The translations under genes and the position numbers were made by a program. The notes under the pieces are model-generated. The model did no database searches. It saw only the letters and a program-made list of their open reading frames with translations, and was not told the origin of the DNA. Positions 44,676 through 53,562 of a DNA stretch of 64,000 bases are shown piece after piece. The stretch comes from Clostridia bacterium (lineage in GTDB: Bacteria; Bacillota; Clostridia; Christensenellales; Aristaeellaceae): contig JAFYDF010000126.1 of assembly GCA_017544935.1 (NCBI GenBank), positions 1-64,000 of the forward strand. The letters run 5' to 3'. Within the stretch, counting starts at the first letter, position 1, and every line of letters starts with the position of its first letter.

Positions 44676-46835
44676 ATGGAAAACAAGACTTTCTCGATGG
44701 AATTCGCGGGTTATCCGCTGTCTTTCAACTTTGGCCGCTATGCCGAGCAGGCTGACGGCAGCGTACTGGTGCGCATGGGTGATACCGCCGTTCTGGTCAA
44801 TGTGTGCGCATCCGATACCCCCCGCGAGGGCGTGGACTTTTTCCCGCTGGCAGTTGACTTTGAAGAAAAGCAGTATGCCGTGGGTAAGATTCCCGGCGGC
44901 TTTATCAAGCGTGAAGGCCGGCCTACCGAAAAGGCTACGCTGACCTGCCGTCTGATCGACCGTCCCCTGCGTCCCCTGTTCCCTAAGGGAATGCGCAATG
45001 ATGTGCAGGTGGTCGCTACGGCCCTTTCCGTCGATACCAATGTCCCGCCGGAAATCCCCGCCATGCTGGGTTCTTCCATTGCCTTGGGTATCAGTGATAT
45101 CCCCTGGGCTGGCCCTACCGGCAGCGTGCATGTCGGCATGGTCGATGGCCAGTATGTGCTGATGCCCAATGAGGAGCAGCGCGAAAAGAGCAAGATCAGC
45201 CTGTATGTCGCCGGCACCAAGGATGCCATCATGATGGTTGAAGCCGGTGCAAACGAAGTATCCGAAGACGTCATGCTGGATGCTATCCTGTTCGCTCATG
45301 AAGCTATTAAGGAACTGGTCGCTTTCCAGGAGACCATAATCGCGGAAATCGGCAAGGAAAAGCGTGACTTCCCGCTCAACGTTACCGGTGATGATGTCAC
45401 TGCCGCCGTACGCGAGTATGCCTATGACAAGTCTGTCTGGTCCTATGACACGTTTGACCGCGCAGAGCGCCAGCAGCGCGAAGCACAGGTCAGCGAAGAA
45501 GTTCAGGCACACTTCGCCGAGATCTTCCCCGGCCGTGAAGCCGAGGTCGCGGACGCGCTGTATTACCTGAACAAGGAAGTTATGCGCCGCCGCATTCTGG
45601 ACAAGGGTATCCGTGCTGATGGCCGCCAGATCAAGGAGATCCGTCCCATCTGGTGCGAGACCGGCATACTGGCCCGCACTCACGGCAGCGCCGTGTTCAC
45701 CCGCGGCCAGACCCAGGCCCTGACGATTACTACGCTGGGCTCCCTGCGTGAAGTGCAGGTTCTGGATGGACTGTCCAATGAGGAAAGCAAGCGTTACATC
45801 CACCACTACAACATGCCGCCCTACGCCACCGGCGAAGCCGGCCGCATGAAGGCGCCCGGCCGCCGCGAGATCGGCCATGGTGCTTTGGCAGAGCGTGCAC
45901 TGCTGCCCGTCATTCCTGACGAGAACGAGTTCCCCTATGCCCTGCGCCTGGTCAGCGAGATCCTGAGCAGCAATGGCTCCTCCTCGATGGCTTCCGTGTG
46001 CGGCAGCACCCTGTCCCTGATGGATGCCGGTGTGCCCATCAAGGCGCCGGTCGCCGGCGTGGCCATGGGTCTGATCAAGGATGATCAGAGCGACAAGGTC
46101 GTCGTGCTGACCGACATCCAGGGTCTGGAAGACTTCCTGGGTGATATGGACTTCAAGGTCGCCGGTACCCAGAATGGTATCACCGCGATTCAGATGGACA
46201 TTAAGATCAAGGGCATCAGCCGTGATATCCTCAAGCAGGCTCTGTCCCAGGCCGAAGAAGGCCGCATGCACATCCTCAAGATCATGCTGGAGTGCCTGCC
46301 CGCTCCTCGCGAGCATCTCAGCCCCTATGCACCTAAGATCATCACCTTCAACATCAATCCTGACAAGATCCGTGAGGTCATTGGTTCCGGCGGCAAGATG
46401 ATCAACAAGATCATCGCCGAGACTGGCGTCAAGATCGACATCGAGGATGATGGCCGCGTATCCATCGCGACTCCCGATGAGGCTGCTGCCATCAAGGCAC
46501 GCCGCATCATTGAAGGTATTGTCAAAGAAATCGAAGTCGGCGAAGTGTATCAGGGCAAAGTCGTCCGTATCCTGTCCACTATGGGTGCGTTTGTCGAGCT
46601 GCTGCCCGGCAAGGATGGCCTGCTGCATATCTCCAAGCTGGCTAACGAGCGTGTTGAAAAGGTCGAAGATGTCCTTAACATCGGCGACGAAGTCGAAGTC
46701 AAGGTCAGCGAGATTGATTCTCAGGGCCGCATCAACCTGATCCGCAACGACATGGTGTATACCCGTTCTCCTGCCCCCCGCGCCAATGGTGACCGCAAGC
46801 GTCCCCCGCGCCGCGAGAGCAGCGACCGTGGCTGA
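44676..46835 (+). CDS. pnp: Polyribonucleotide nucleotidyltransferase (PNPase)
   Basis: A 719-residue 3'-5' phosphorolytic exoribonuclease of mRNA decay. It has two RNase PH domains (first with [16 protein letters not shown]; second with [18 protein letters not shown] and [16 protein letters not shown]), then a KH domain ([20 protein letters not shown]) and an S1 RNA-binding domain ([20 protein letters not shown]). A short basic tail ([14 protein letters not shown]) ends the protein. The start is the ATG at 44676, following a GGAGGAGAGAAG stretch; upstream in-frame codons are not needed. Confidence 0.97.
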   Translation: MENKTFSMEFAGYPLSFNFGRYAEQADGSVLVRMGDTAVLVNVCASDTPREGVDFFPLAVDFEEKQYAVGKIPGGFIKREGRPTEKATLTCRLIDRPLRPLFPKGMRNDVQVVATALSVDTNVPPEIPAMLGSSIALGISDIPWAGPTGSVHVGMVDGQYVLMPNEEQREKSKISLYVAGTKDAIMMVEAGANEVSEDVMLDAILFAHEAIKELVAFQETIIAEIGKEKRDFPLNVTGDDVTAAVREYAYDKSVWSYDTFDRAERQQREAQVSEEVQAHFAEIFPGREAEVADALYYLNKEVMRRRILDKGIRADGRQIKEIRPIWCETGILARTHGSAVFTRGQTQALTITTLGSLREVQVLDGLSNEESKRYIHHYNMPPYATGEAGRMKAPGRREIGHGALAERALLPVIPDENEFPYALRLVSEILSSNGSSSMASVCGSTLSLMDAGVPIKAPVAGVAMGLIKDDQSDKVVVLTDIQGLEDFLGDMDFKVAGTQNGITAIQMDIKIKGISRDILKQALSQAEEGRMHILKIMLECLPAPREHLSPYAPKIITFNINPDKIREVIGSGGKMINKIIAETGVKIDIEDDGRVSIATPDEAAAIKARRIIEGIVKEIEVGEVYQGKVVRILSTMGAFVELLPGKDGLLHISKLANERVEKVEDVLNIGDEVEVKVSEIDSQGRINLIRNDMVYTRSPAPRANGDRKRPPRRESSDRG

Positions 46836-46852
46836 TTAACAGGAAATGCCGA

Positions 46853-46876
46853 CAGGAGCCGCAAACGCGGCTCCTG
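46853..46876 (+). other. Hairpin downstream of pnp
   Basis: CAGGAGCCGC and GCGGCTCCTG pair perfectly around an AAAC loop, with no T tract. It may stabilise the pnp mRNA or act as a weak terminator before the M16 peptidase gene 24 bases on. Confidence 0.6.
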
Positions 46877-46900
46877 CTTGTGCATATAAAGGATTTATCT

Positions 46901-48139
46901 ATGATCGAACGTTTTACACTGCCCAACGGCTTGCGTGTTATAGCCGAACCTTTGCCGCATCTGCGCTCCGTTTCCATAGGTGTGTGGGTGCGTGCAGGCT
47001 CTATTCTGGAAAGTCCTGATCAAAACGGATGGTCGCACTTTATTGAACACATGGCCTTCAAGGGTACCGAGCGCCGTACTGCAAAGCAGATCTCACAGGA
47101 AATCGATGCAGTTGGCGGTTATCTCAATGCCGCAACAAGCAAACTCTGTACGACCTACTATGCCAAGGTTATTGATGAAGACCTGCCTCTGGCAGTCGAT
47201 ATGCTGGCGGATATCGTCATACATCCCGTACTGGCGGAAAAGGAGCTGGATAAGGAACGTTCTGTCGTACTTGAAGAAATCGGCATGACAGATGATTCTC
47301 CTGAGGATGTAGCCTATGACCTGATATCTTCTGCGCTGTTCGGTACTCAACCTCTGGGGCAGACCATTTTGGGACCGCGTGAGAATATCGAACGCTGTAC
47401 CCGAGCTGATCTGTCCGCATTCCGCAGCCGCTATTATACGCCGCAGAACGCCTGTGTCGCAGTTGCCGGTAATTATGACAGCAAGCATCTGCACGAGCTT
47501 CTTCTCCAGCATTTCGGAAGCTGGGAAGGCGGCAGTTATGCAGAATACCCCGTTGAAAAAACGAACGCAAGCCCCGCGACGCTGACCAAGGACAAGGATG
47601 TCGAACAGGTGCACCTTTGCCTTGGATGGAGCAGTTGTCCTCTGGGGGATAACGATGTTTATGCCGTAGCGACCTTTAACAGCATTCTGGGGGGCAGCTC
47701 TTCTTCCCGCCTGTTCCAGCGTATCCGTGAAGAAAGCGGCATGGCGTATACTGTCTATTCCGCACCCGCATTCTATCCGTATTGCGGAGACCTGACCGTG
47801 TATGCGGCCGTATCCCCCAAGAACGTCAAAACGGTACTGGAACAGATCGATGACGAAATCGGCCGGTTGCTGCATGACGGGATCAGCGAAGAAGAGTACC
47901 GCATGACAAAGGCTCAACTCAAGGGTGGTTTTATCCTCGGACAGGAAAGCGCTTACCATCGCATGAACGGTCTTGGAAGCAACCTTGCCCTGCTGGACCG
48001 TTTTATTCCCGCGGAGGAAACCATCCGCAGCATCGAAGCTGTCACATATGAAGACGTAATGCATGTAGCGAAGCGGATCCTGAGTGCTGAGCGTTCCCAG
48101 GCATTTGTCGGTAAAAAAATAGAGAAACTTATTAAGTAA
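46901..48139 (+). CDS. M16-family zinc peptidase (processing peptidase-like)
   Basis: A 412-residue insulinase-family (M16) peptidase. The inverted zinc motif HFIEH lies near residue 50, followed by the third-ligand stretch ELDKERSVVLEEIGMTDDSPED. The C-terminal non-catalytic M16 half includes GGSSSSRLFQRIREESGMAYTVYS. The length fits single-chain bacterial M16B proteins (YmxG/PqqL-like) found after pnp in Firmicutes. No signal peptide is visible, so it is cytoplasmic. AAAGGA precedes the ATG at 46901. The natural substrate is unknown. Confidence 0.93.
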   Translation: MIERFTLPNGLRVIAEPLPHLRSVSIGVWVRAGSILESPDQNGWSHFIEHMAFKGTERRTAKQISQEIDAVGGYLNAATSKLCTTYYAKVIDEDLPLAVDMLADIVIHPVLAEKELDKERSVVLEEIGMTDDSPEDVAYDLISSALFGTQPLGQTILGPRENIERCTRADLSAFRSRYYTPQNACVAVAGNYDSKHLHELLLQHFGSWEGGSYAEYPVEKTNASPATLTKDKDVEQVHLCLGWSSCPLGDNDVYAVATFNSILGGSSSSRLFQRIREESGMAYTVYSAPAFYPYCGDLTVYAAVSPKNVKTVLEQIDDEIGRLLHDGISEEEYRMTKAQLKGGFILGQESAYHRMNGLGSNLALLDRFIPAEETIRSIEAVTYEDVMHVAKRILSAERSQAFVGKKIEKLIK

Positions 48140-48151
48140 GGAGGAACTCCC

Positions 48152-48517
48152 ATGGATCGGCTCGACGAAATTTTCCGCATGCAGCAGGCCCTTAACGATG
48201 ATATTATCGCAAAGCGTCATCTCGAGGGCATCAGCAACACTGAATGGATCCAGAAGCAGACATTGGCCATGCTTTCAGAAATGGCTGAGCTGCTGGACGA
48301 GGTCAATTTCAAATGGTGGAAAAACCCAAAGCCCGTGGATGATCACGCCGTGAAAGAAGAGCTCGTGGATATCCTGCATTTCTTTGTAAGTATGTGTCTG
48401 AGGGCCGGAATGACCCCGCAGGAAATGTACGATATCTATATGGAAAAGAATAAGGAAAACTTCAACCGTCAGCTTGGCCTGAGCAAAAAAGAGGGCTATA
48501 AAGCACCTGAGGCGTAA
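48152..48517 (+). CDS. Dimeric all-alpha dUTPase-like NTP pyrophosphatase
   Basis: A 121-residue helical protein of the dUTPase-2/MazG-like superfamily. The metal-binding acids are in MLSEMAELLDEVNFKWWK (ExxxE pattern) and KEELVDILHFFVSMCL (ExxxD). Such enzymes hydrolyse dUTP, or dUTP and dUDP, to dUMP and keep uracil out of DNA. AAGGAGG precedes the ATG. It lies 12 bases after the M16 peptidase and is probably co-transcribed. Confidence 0.85.
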   Translation: MDRLDEIFRMQQALNDDIIAKRHLEGISNTEWIQKQTLAMLSEMAELLDEVNFKWWKNPKPVDDHAVKEELVDILHFFVSMCLRAGMTPQEMYDIYMEKNKENFNRQLGLSKKEGYKAPEA

Positions 48518-48546
48518 GCGTACCCACTTGCATCCAAGCACAGAAA

Positions 48547-48593
48547 AAGGGAGTCGGCAGAAAACGAATCCATTCGTTTTTTACCGGCTTCCT
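48547..48593. terminator. Bidirectional terminator
   Basis: An inner perfect stem AAAACGAAT / ATTCGTTTT (48561-48580) is extended by outer partly paired arms (GGGAGTCGG / CCGGCTTCC), with A and T tracts, between convergent genes. Confidence 0.85.
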
Positions 48594-48624
48594 TGTCTAT
48601 TGCCCGTTACAGGCACAAATGCAT

Positions 48625-49602
48625 TTATTTCACAGCCGCAGCAAAGGCATCGAAGAATTCCGGACACAGCCATGTACCGCAGGCCATAAGGCTTTCGTCG
48701 CGCACGCTCATCTGCAATACGATTCCATTCTGCAGCTGGATCAGCAGCGACTGGGCTGTTTCACTGGAACCGGCACGCGTCAGCTGTGCGTTCTGCTGCA
48801 GGATCGAATACAGGCGCTGCGCCTCGGCGGCGTTCGTCACAGTTCCTACTCCGGTCAGTTCCATGGCAGTAACCGAAGAAGCACACAACGTATCCGCAAG
48901 CTTCTCACCGCTCTTGAGCGCCGTGTTGCCAAAGGACACGCGCTGGAATACGCGAAGGCTGCCATCCACACGTGCAGCCGCAAGCGCGCCGTCCATGCCA
49001 AATACCGAGTATACGGTTTCACCGGCCGGAACAATATTGCTGATGATACCGCCGGAAGCCAGTGCAGGCTCACTTGAGAAAGTATCCACTGTGCCCAGCA
49101 CATTGCCCAGCAATTCACTGCCAATGGATGTCGGATTACTCATCAGACGATAATAGCGTCCATCCGCACAAATCAGCGGAAAGTTGGCGCCCGTCGCCGG
49201 AGCCCAGACTCCGCGGTAGTCAGGCTTGTCACGGTTCGAGATTGTGATGCTGCCTTTAGGCATGTCCAATGCCTGTGTCCGCCCTCCGTCGTTCCCACCG
49301 CCGGTATACACGGTGATCAGCTGCTCATTTTCATTCAGCCGCTTCTGCAACAGCTGCGGCATACCAACCAGTATGCCAACCAGGAAGATCGCGATACAGG
49401 CCAAAGCGCCGGCGGTGCGTAGTGTCTGTACTGCCCATCCGCGTTTTGGCGCTTTGTTCTCCCATGGTGTATTGCGCTGTACTCTTTCACCGTTGCGGAT
49501 CTTTTCGGCATCCCTCAGGATGTCGTTTTTCAGTTCCTGAGAAGCGTGAATCCCGCCCAGCATCTCTTCTGTGATTTCAGGTAGTTTTTCCAGTCGCTTC
49601 AC
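48625..49602 (-). CDS. Putative transmembrane anti-sigma factor
   Basis: A 325-residue single-span protein directly after an ECF sigma gene. A cytoplasmic N-terminal part (about 1-60; MLGGIHASQELKNDILRDAE) precedes one membrane helix (ALACIAIFLVGILVGM) and an extracytoplasmic domain of about 240 residues with no recognised family. The four-base ATGA overlap with the sigma gene indicates coupled synthesis in matched amounts, as expected for an anti-sigma factor. No zinc-binding HxxxCxxC motif is evident in the cytoplasmic part, so it is not a ZAS-type anti-sigma. The signal it senses is unknown. Confidence 0.75.
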   Translation of the reverse strand: MKRLEKLPEITEEMLGGIHASQELKNDILRDAEKIRNGERVQRNTPWENKAPKRGWAVQTLRTAGALACIAIFLVGILVGMPQLLQKRLNENEQLITVYTGGGNDGGRTQALDMPKGSITISNRDKPDYRGVWAPATGANFPLICADGRYYRLMSNPTSIGSELLGNVLGTVDTFSSEPALASGGIISNIVPAGETVYSVFGMDGALAAARVDGSLRVFQRVSFGNTALKSGEKLADTLCASSVTAMELTGVGTVTNAAEAQRLYSILQQNAQLTRAGSSETAQSLLIQLQNGIVLQMSVRDESLMACGTWLCPEFFDAFAAAVK

Positions 49603-50111
49603 GCTTTCTCGCCTCCCTTGTCTCCCAAAATAGCTTCCAAACGTTTTCTTCCCCTTGATAACCTGCTGGATACTGTTCCTTCAGGCATTCCGGTAATCTG
49701 GGCGATCTCACTGATTCCGTAACCCTGATAGTAGTACAGGATCATGACCTCGCGGAAATCCGGTGCCAGGCTATTGACAGCTTCCATGATCTCAACTTTT
49801 TCCATATGCTGCCCGACGGTATCCGGTCCCGGAATCATTTCAAATGCCGGACTGCCCGATATCACGCGCCGCATCCAGGCTGAACGCCATATATCGCGGC
49901 ACCGGTTCAAGGCTACTTTCAGCAGCCACGCCTTTTCTCCGCCTTCTTCCAGCTCAGGCCGGTTCACAAACAGGCTGACAAACGCGTCATGGCAGACATC
50001 TTCAGCCTTGCCGCGATCACCCAGGTAAAAATAACTCACGCGGATGACATCTGTTGCATAACGAGTATACAACGCATCAAACCACTGAGAGAATTCCTCA
50101 TCACTCATCAT
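49599..50111 (-). CDS. ECF-type RNA polymerase sigma factor
   Basis: A 170-residue sigma-70 family protein with only regions 2 and 4. Region 2 reads YATDVIRVSYFYLGDRGKAE and DVCHDAFVSLFVNRPEL; region 4 is the HTH YYYQGYGISEIAQITGMPEG followed by TVSSRLSRGRKRLEAIL. It recruits RNA polymerase to stress or envelope promoters. It starts at 50111 (or the next ATG) with a weak ribosome site. The housekeeping promoter TTGACG-17-TATAAT lies upstream, so basal expression does not need its own activity. Targets are unknown. Confidence 0.93.
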   Translation of the reverse strand: MMSDEEFSQWFDALYTRYATDVIRVSYFYLGDRGKAEDVCHDAFVSLFVNRPELEEGGEKAWLLKVALNRCRDIWRSAWMRRVISGSPAFEMIPGPDTVGQHMEKVEIMEAVNSLAPDFREVMILYYYQGYGISEIAQITGMPEGTVSSRLSRGRKRLEAILGDKGGEKA

Positions 50112-50202
50112 ACAGGTCTTCTGCTGCCCTCAACCATAAAACGAGGCAGGCCTCCGTTTTCATGCATCATTCCGAAAATTTTTTTGTATTTCGGCGGTAC
50201 TT

Positions 50203-50231
50203 ATTATATCTCTGCCCATTTTTTCCGTCAA
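50203..50231 (-). promoter_or_regulatory. Sigma-A promoter of the ECF sigma operon
   Basis: Minus strand: TTGACG (50231-50226), a 17-base spacer and a perfect TATAAT (50208-50203). The leader of about 90 bases contains a hairpin (50138-50160: AAAACGAGG against CCTCCGTTTT, one bulge) ending in TTTT on the minus strand, a possible attenuator. Confidence 0.75.
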
Positions 50232-50305
50232 GCGAAGGCAATTTCGTTGAATTTTTCCCTAAAATGCGCTATACTTGCTTTAAATAGGCGAAGGGAGGTC
50301 TGCCT

Positions 50306-51439
50306 GTGCATATCGGTATCCTTGGCGGAATGATGGATCCTATCCATATTGGTCATATGAATGCCGCCCGTGCTGCACTGCGTGCAGGGATGGATACCGT
50401 GCTCATCGCTCCTTGTCAGGCACCGGCTCATCGTGCCGCCCCTGTCGCTTCGGCTGAAGCGCGCGTTGATATGTGCCGTCTCGCCGCCGCAAAAGAAAAC
50501 AAAATCAAAGTTAGCACCGTTGACCTGCGTGAGGGCCCGTGCTATACAGCAGATACCATCCGAATTCTGCAGGATCAGTATCCAGGTGCAGAGTTATGGT
50601 GGATCATCGGGGCAGATAAACTGCCCACACTGCCGTGCTGGCGGGATAAAGAATACCTATTCGCACATTGCGGGTTTCTTGTCTGCCCAAGAACATTCAG
50701 TGATGTGTCCATTCAGGTCCCCGATGCCCGGATTCGGATACTGGATGCGGAAGCCATAACCGCCTCAAGCGGGCAAGTTGTTGCCGCACTGCATACGTAT
50801 CATGATGCAGCTGATCTGCTCCCGCATGACGTGTCACGCTATATCGCCCTGCACGGTCTGTATCAGCCAGACTACACTTCTGCACTTTCCAGGTTCGGGC
50901 TGTCTGGATCCCGTGTTCAGCATACACTCGGTGTGCGTGAGACTGCAGTAGACCTTGCCGACCGTTTCGGAGCAAGAATGCAGGCAGCAGCTGTTGCAGC
51001 CATGCTGCACGATATTGCCAAGGCAATGCCCCTCACTGAAATGCAGGATGTCGTAAGTCGTTGGGATCTTGCTCTGCCTGATGAGATTCTGAAAAGCGGC
51101 AATCTGCTGCACGGTCCTGCAGGAGCCGCTATCGCTGAGCATGAGTTAGGGGTCCTGGATCCTGAGATTCTCTCTGCAATCGCTTGTCATACAGTCGGTA
51201 AACCGGGAATGAGCAAGCTGGAAAAAATCTTGTTCATCGCTGACGCTATTGAACCGAACAGGAGACCTTATCCCGGCCTTGAAGAACTGAGGCAGTTGGT
51301 GCAGACTGATCTGGACGCTGCAGTCCTCGCCAGTATGCGCCGTACGCGTGAATATGTTTTATCCAAAGGCGGACGCTTTTGTACAATTACTGAGGCAGCC
51401 ATGCAGGAACTGGCTGCGCAGAAGGAGGAGAATGCATGA
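50306..51439 (+). CDS. NadD-YqeK fusion: nicotinate-nucleotide adenylyltransferase plus HD hydrolase
   Basis: A 377-residue two-domain protein. The N-terminal half (about 1-185) is NadD, which makes nicotinic acid adenine dinucleotide: GILGGMMDPIHIGHMNAARA (HxGH motif) and the later TASSGQVVAAL, a variant of the ISSTxIR region. The C-terminal half (about 190-377) is a YqeK-type HD-domain hydrolase, in other bacteria a diadenosine-tetraphosphate hydrolase: RVQHTLGVRETAVDLA, MLHDIAKAMP and IACHTVGKPGMSKLEKILFI. In B. subtilis these are separate adjacent genes. The first motif has GGMMDP instead of GGTFDP. The start is a GTG at 50306 after GGGAGG. Confidence 0.93.
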   Translation: MHIGILGGMMDPIHIGHMNAARAALRAGMDTVLIAPCQAPAHRAAPVASAEARVDMCRLAAAKENKIKVSTVDLREGPCYTADTIRILQDQYPGAELWWIIGADKLPTLPCWRDKEYLFAHCGFLVCPRTFSDVSIQVPDARIRILDAEAITASSGQVVAALHTYHDAADLLPHDVSRYIALHGLYQPDYTSALSRFGLSGSRVQHTLGVRETAVDLADRFGARMQAAAVAAMLHDIAKAMPLTEMQDVVSRWDLALPDEILKSGNLLHGPAGAAIAEHELGVLDPEILSAIACHTVGKPGMSKLEKILFIADAIEPNRRPYPGLEELRQLVQTDLDAAVLASMRRTREYVLSKGGRFCTITEAAMQELAAQKEENA

Positions 51440-51819
51440 TCGATGGACGCGGGCTTGCACTGCGTGCAGCGGAAATTCTGTATGACAAAAAGGCAGTGAA
51501 CATTATTGCCCTGGACGTAAGCCACATGACAACCATCACCGAATATATGGTCATCTGCAATGGCCGAAACGCCCAGCAGGTGCACTCTCTGTGTGATGAT
51601 GTGGAAGATGCTTTTGCGGAAGCTGGTATTCCCATGAAAAAGAAGGAAGGGCAAAATGAAGGCCGCTGGGCGATTCTTGATTACGGCCAGCTTCTGGTCC
51701 ATGTCTTCCATCCGGAGGAGCGACAATACTACCGTCTGGAGCGGCTTTGGGATGAGGGCACCAACCGTCTGGAGTTACCCTTTATCCATGATGACGAGGA
51801 GAAACCTTTTCTTCCATGA
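51436..51819 (+). CDS. rsfS: Ribosomal silencing factor RsfS
   Basis: A 127-residue protein that binds ribosomal protein L14 and blocks subunit joining under nutrient limitation. The family core is intact: YDKKAVNIIALDVSHMTTIT, EYMVICNGRNAQQVHSLCDD, and GQNEGRWAILDYGQLLVHVF. It overlaps the NadD-YqeK gene by four bases (ATGA), the conserved nadD-yqeK-rsfS order. It also overlaps the following ArsC-like gene by four bases. Confidence 0.97.
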   Translation: MIDGRGLALRAAEILYDKKAVNIIALDVSHMTTITEYMVICNGRNAQQVHSLCDDVEDAFAEAGIPMKKKEGQNEGRWAILDYGQLLVHVFHPEERQYYRLERLWDEGTNRLELPFIHDDEEKPFLP

Positions 51820-52172
51820 GTCTGCAGATCTATGCTTTAAAAAAGAACTTTGCTGTTCAGAAGGCAGAACGCTTCTTTAAAGAGCGCCGGCTTCCTCTGC
51901 AGTGGGTCGATATGAAAAAGCATCGTCCCGGTCTCCGTGAGCTCCAGCTTTTTGCCCGCGCAGCGGGCGGTGCTGCGCAATTGGTAGACAGGGATAATAT
52001 CAACGCGCTCTCCCATCCAGTAGCACACACAACAGATGAAACTGTTATTCTTGAGTATTTGATGGAAAAGCCTGAATTTCTGCGCACCCCGGTAGTCCGT
52101 GATGGCCAGAAAGTCGTTATTGGTGAAGATGCTGCCGGCTGGCAGCGTCTGGCTGACGCGCAGAAGCCATGA
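51816..52172 (+). CDS. ArsC/Spx-like protein lacking the catalytic cysteine
   Basis: A 118-residue thioredoxin-fold protein of the arsenate reductase (ArsC/Spx) family: IYALKKNFAVQKAERFFKER, the QWVDMKKHRPGLRELQLF middle, and RTPVVRDGQKVVIGED at the end. At the position where ArsC has Cys (and Spx has CxxC) this protein reads KKNFAVQK, with no cysteine anywhere. It therefore cannot be an arsenate reductase by the known mechanism; it may be a binding or regulatory protein. It is translationally coupled to rsfS, an unexpected partner. Confidence 0.85.
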   Translation: MSLQIYALKKNFAVQKAERFFKERRLPLQWVDMKKHRPGLRELQLFARAAGGAAQLVDRDNINALSHPVAHTTDETVILEYLMEKPEFLRTPVVRDGQKVVIGEDAAGWQRLADAQKP

Positions 52173-52217
52173 TACGTTCTCACTAAGCTTAAAATATTAT
52201 AAAGGAGAGAAAACAAA

Positions 52218-53498
52218 ATGAAGAAAGCACTAATCGCCCTTTGCGCCGTCGTAGTGGCACTGGCTGTCGTTTGTGGTGTTCTGGCCAGTAAAAACGGCAA
52301 CCTGAATGCTGACCTGAAGTCGATCACCGACAAGCTCGGCATCACTGAAAAGACGCTGGCCGACAGCCAGTCTGAAAGTCAGACCAGGGCAGGCCAGATT
52401 GAAAGCCTGACCGCCGATGTCACCGCCAAAGCAGATGAGCTGACCGCTGCACTTGCAGGCAATGAAGCACTGTCCGCACAGGTAGCCGATCTGCAGGCCG
52501 CTGCTGAAACCGCGGCCGCTACCGCCGCAGCCCAGATCGATACTCTGACTGCCGATGCCGCCGCTTTGGCTGATGAACTGGCTGCTGCCGTTGCTGACAA
52601 GGATGCCCTGACCGCGAAGGTCGGCGAACTCGAAGCCGCTGCTGCCGATGCTGCTACTCAGATTGAGACCCTGACTGCCGATGCTGCCGCCAAGGCTGAT
52701 GAACTGGCTGCTGCCGTTGCTGACAAAGACGCTCTGACTGCGAAGGTCGGCGAACTCGAAGCTGCCGCTGCCGATGCCGCCGCTCAGATTGAGGCCCTGA
52801 CTGCCGATGCTGCCGCCAAGGCCGATGAACTGACCGTTGCCGTTGCTGACAAAGACGCTCTGACCGCAAAGGTCAGCGAACTCGAAGCCGCCGCCAAGGA
52901 AGCTGCTGAAAGTGCCGCTGCTGAAATCGAAGGCCTGAAGGCTGAAGCTGCTGCTAAGGTCGATGAACTGGCTGCCGCTGCCGCTGATAAGGATGCCCTG
53001 ACTGCGAAGATCGGCGAGATCGAAGCCGCTGCCAAGGAAGCTGCCGATAAGGCTGCTGCTGAAATCGAAGGCCTGAAAGCTGAAGCTGCCGCCAAGGTCG
53101 ATGAACTGGCTGCCGCTGTTGCTGACAAGGATGCCCTGACCGCCAAAGTCGGCGAGCTCGAGGCTGCCGGTAAAGAAGCTGCTGATCAGGCTGCCGCTGC
53201 CCTTGAAGCCGTTAAAGCTGAAGCCGCTACTGCTGTGGAAGCTGCCAAGGCCGAAGCTGCTACTGCTGTGGAAGCTGCCAAAGCCGAAGCCGCTGCTGCT
53301 GTAGAAACTGCCAAAGCCGAAGCCGCCACTGCTCTTGAAGCTCTCCAGGCTGAAGCCGGTGAGGCTGCCGATCTTCTGTCCGGCATTGCCGGCAAGATCA
53401 AGGAAGCCCGCGAGAATCCTCTTGCTGCACCTGTTCTCAAACAGGCCGAAGCTCTGTTCGGCGATCTCTTCACCAAGCTTGAAGAATACGCCAAGTAA
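52218..53498 (+). CDS. Ala-rich repetitive coiled-coil protein, exported or membrane-anchored
   Basis: A 426-residue protein with an N-terminal hydrophobic stretch (ALIALCAVVVALAVVCGVLA) that is either a signal anchor or an uncleaved signal. From about residue 60 to 340 it consists of repeats of about 42-46 residues around DELAAAVADKDALTAKVGEL, with many Ala, Glu, Lys and Asp. After these come four 11-residue repeats (AVEAAKAEAAT type, about 332-375), then a non-repetitive helical tail (SGIAGKIKEARENPLAAPVL). The pattern predicts a long coiled coil. Composition resembles LEA-like, phasin-like or wall-spanning proteins, but no function can be assigned. GGAGAG precedes the ATG. Confidence 0.8.
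   Translation: MKKALIALCAVVVALAVVCGVLASKNGNLNADLKSITDKLGITEKTLADSQSESQTRAGQIESLTADVTAKADELTAALAGNEALSAQVADLQAAAETAAATAAAQIDTLTADAAALADELAAAVADKDALTAKVGELEAAAADAATQIETLTADAAAKADELAAAVADKDALTAKVGELEAAAADAAAQIEALTADAAAKADELTVAVADKDALTAKVSELEAAAKEAAESAAAEIEGLKAEAAAKVDELAAAAADKDALTAKIGEIEAAAKEAADKAAAEIEGLKAEAAAKVDELAAAVADKDALTAKVGELEAAGKEAADQAAAALEAVKAEAATAVEAAKAEAATAVEAAKAEAAAAVETAKAEAATALEALQAEAGEAADLLSGIAGKIKEARENPLAAPVLKQAEALFGDLFTKLEEYAK
52572..53237 (+). repeat. In-gene tandem repeat array (126- and 138-base units)
   Basis: The codons for DEL begin at 52572, 52698, 52824, 52962 and 53100: periods of 126, 126, 138 and 138 bases (42, 42, 46 and 46 residues). Units are very similar at DNA level, so slippage and copy-number change are expected. 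42 residues equals six heptads; 46 equals five heptads plus one 11-residue unit. Confidence 0.9.
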
Positions 53499-53512
53499 GA
53501 TCCAGTTTGCAC

Positions 53513-53544
53513 AAAAAGCTCTCAGCGCGCGCTGAGAGCTTTTT
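53513..53544. terminator. Perfect bidirectional terminator
   Basis: A perfect palindrome: AAAAAGCTCTCAGC against GCTGAGAGCTTTTT with a GCGC centre. It serves both convergent genes. Confidence 0.95.
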
Positions 53545-53562
53545 CATTATTGGCGTTTCTCG

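Noticed and set aside
44601-46628. A 675-codon open frame on the minus strand opposite pnp
   Set aside because: It mirrors pnp, which matches PNPase throughout. The antisense frame has no ribosome site or domain.
52572-53237. Regular repeats resembling a CRISPR array or satellite
   Set aside because: Periods are multiples of three, the frame is intact, and units encode a coiled coil; there are no variable spacers and no cas genes.
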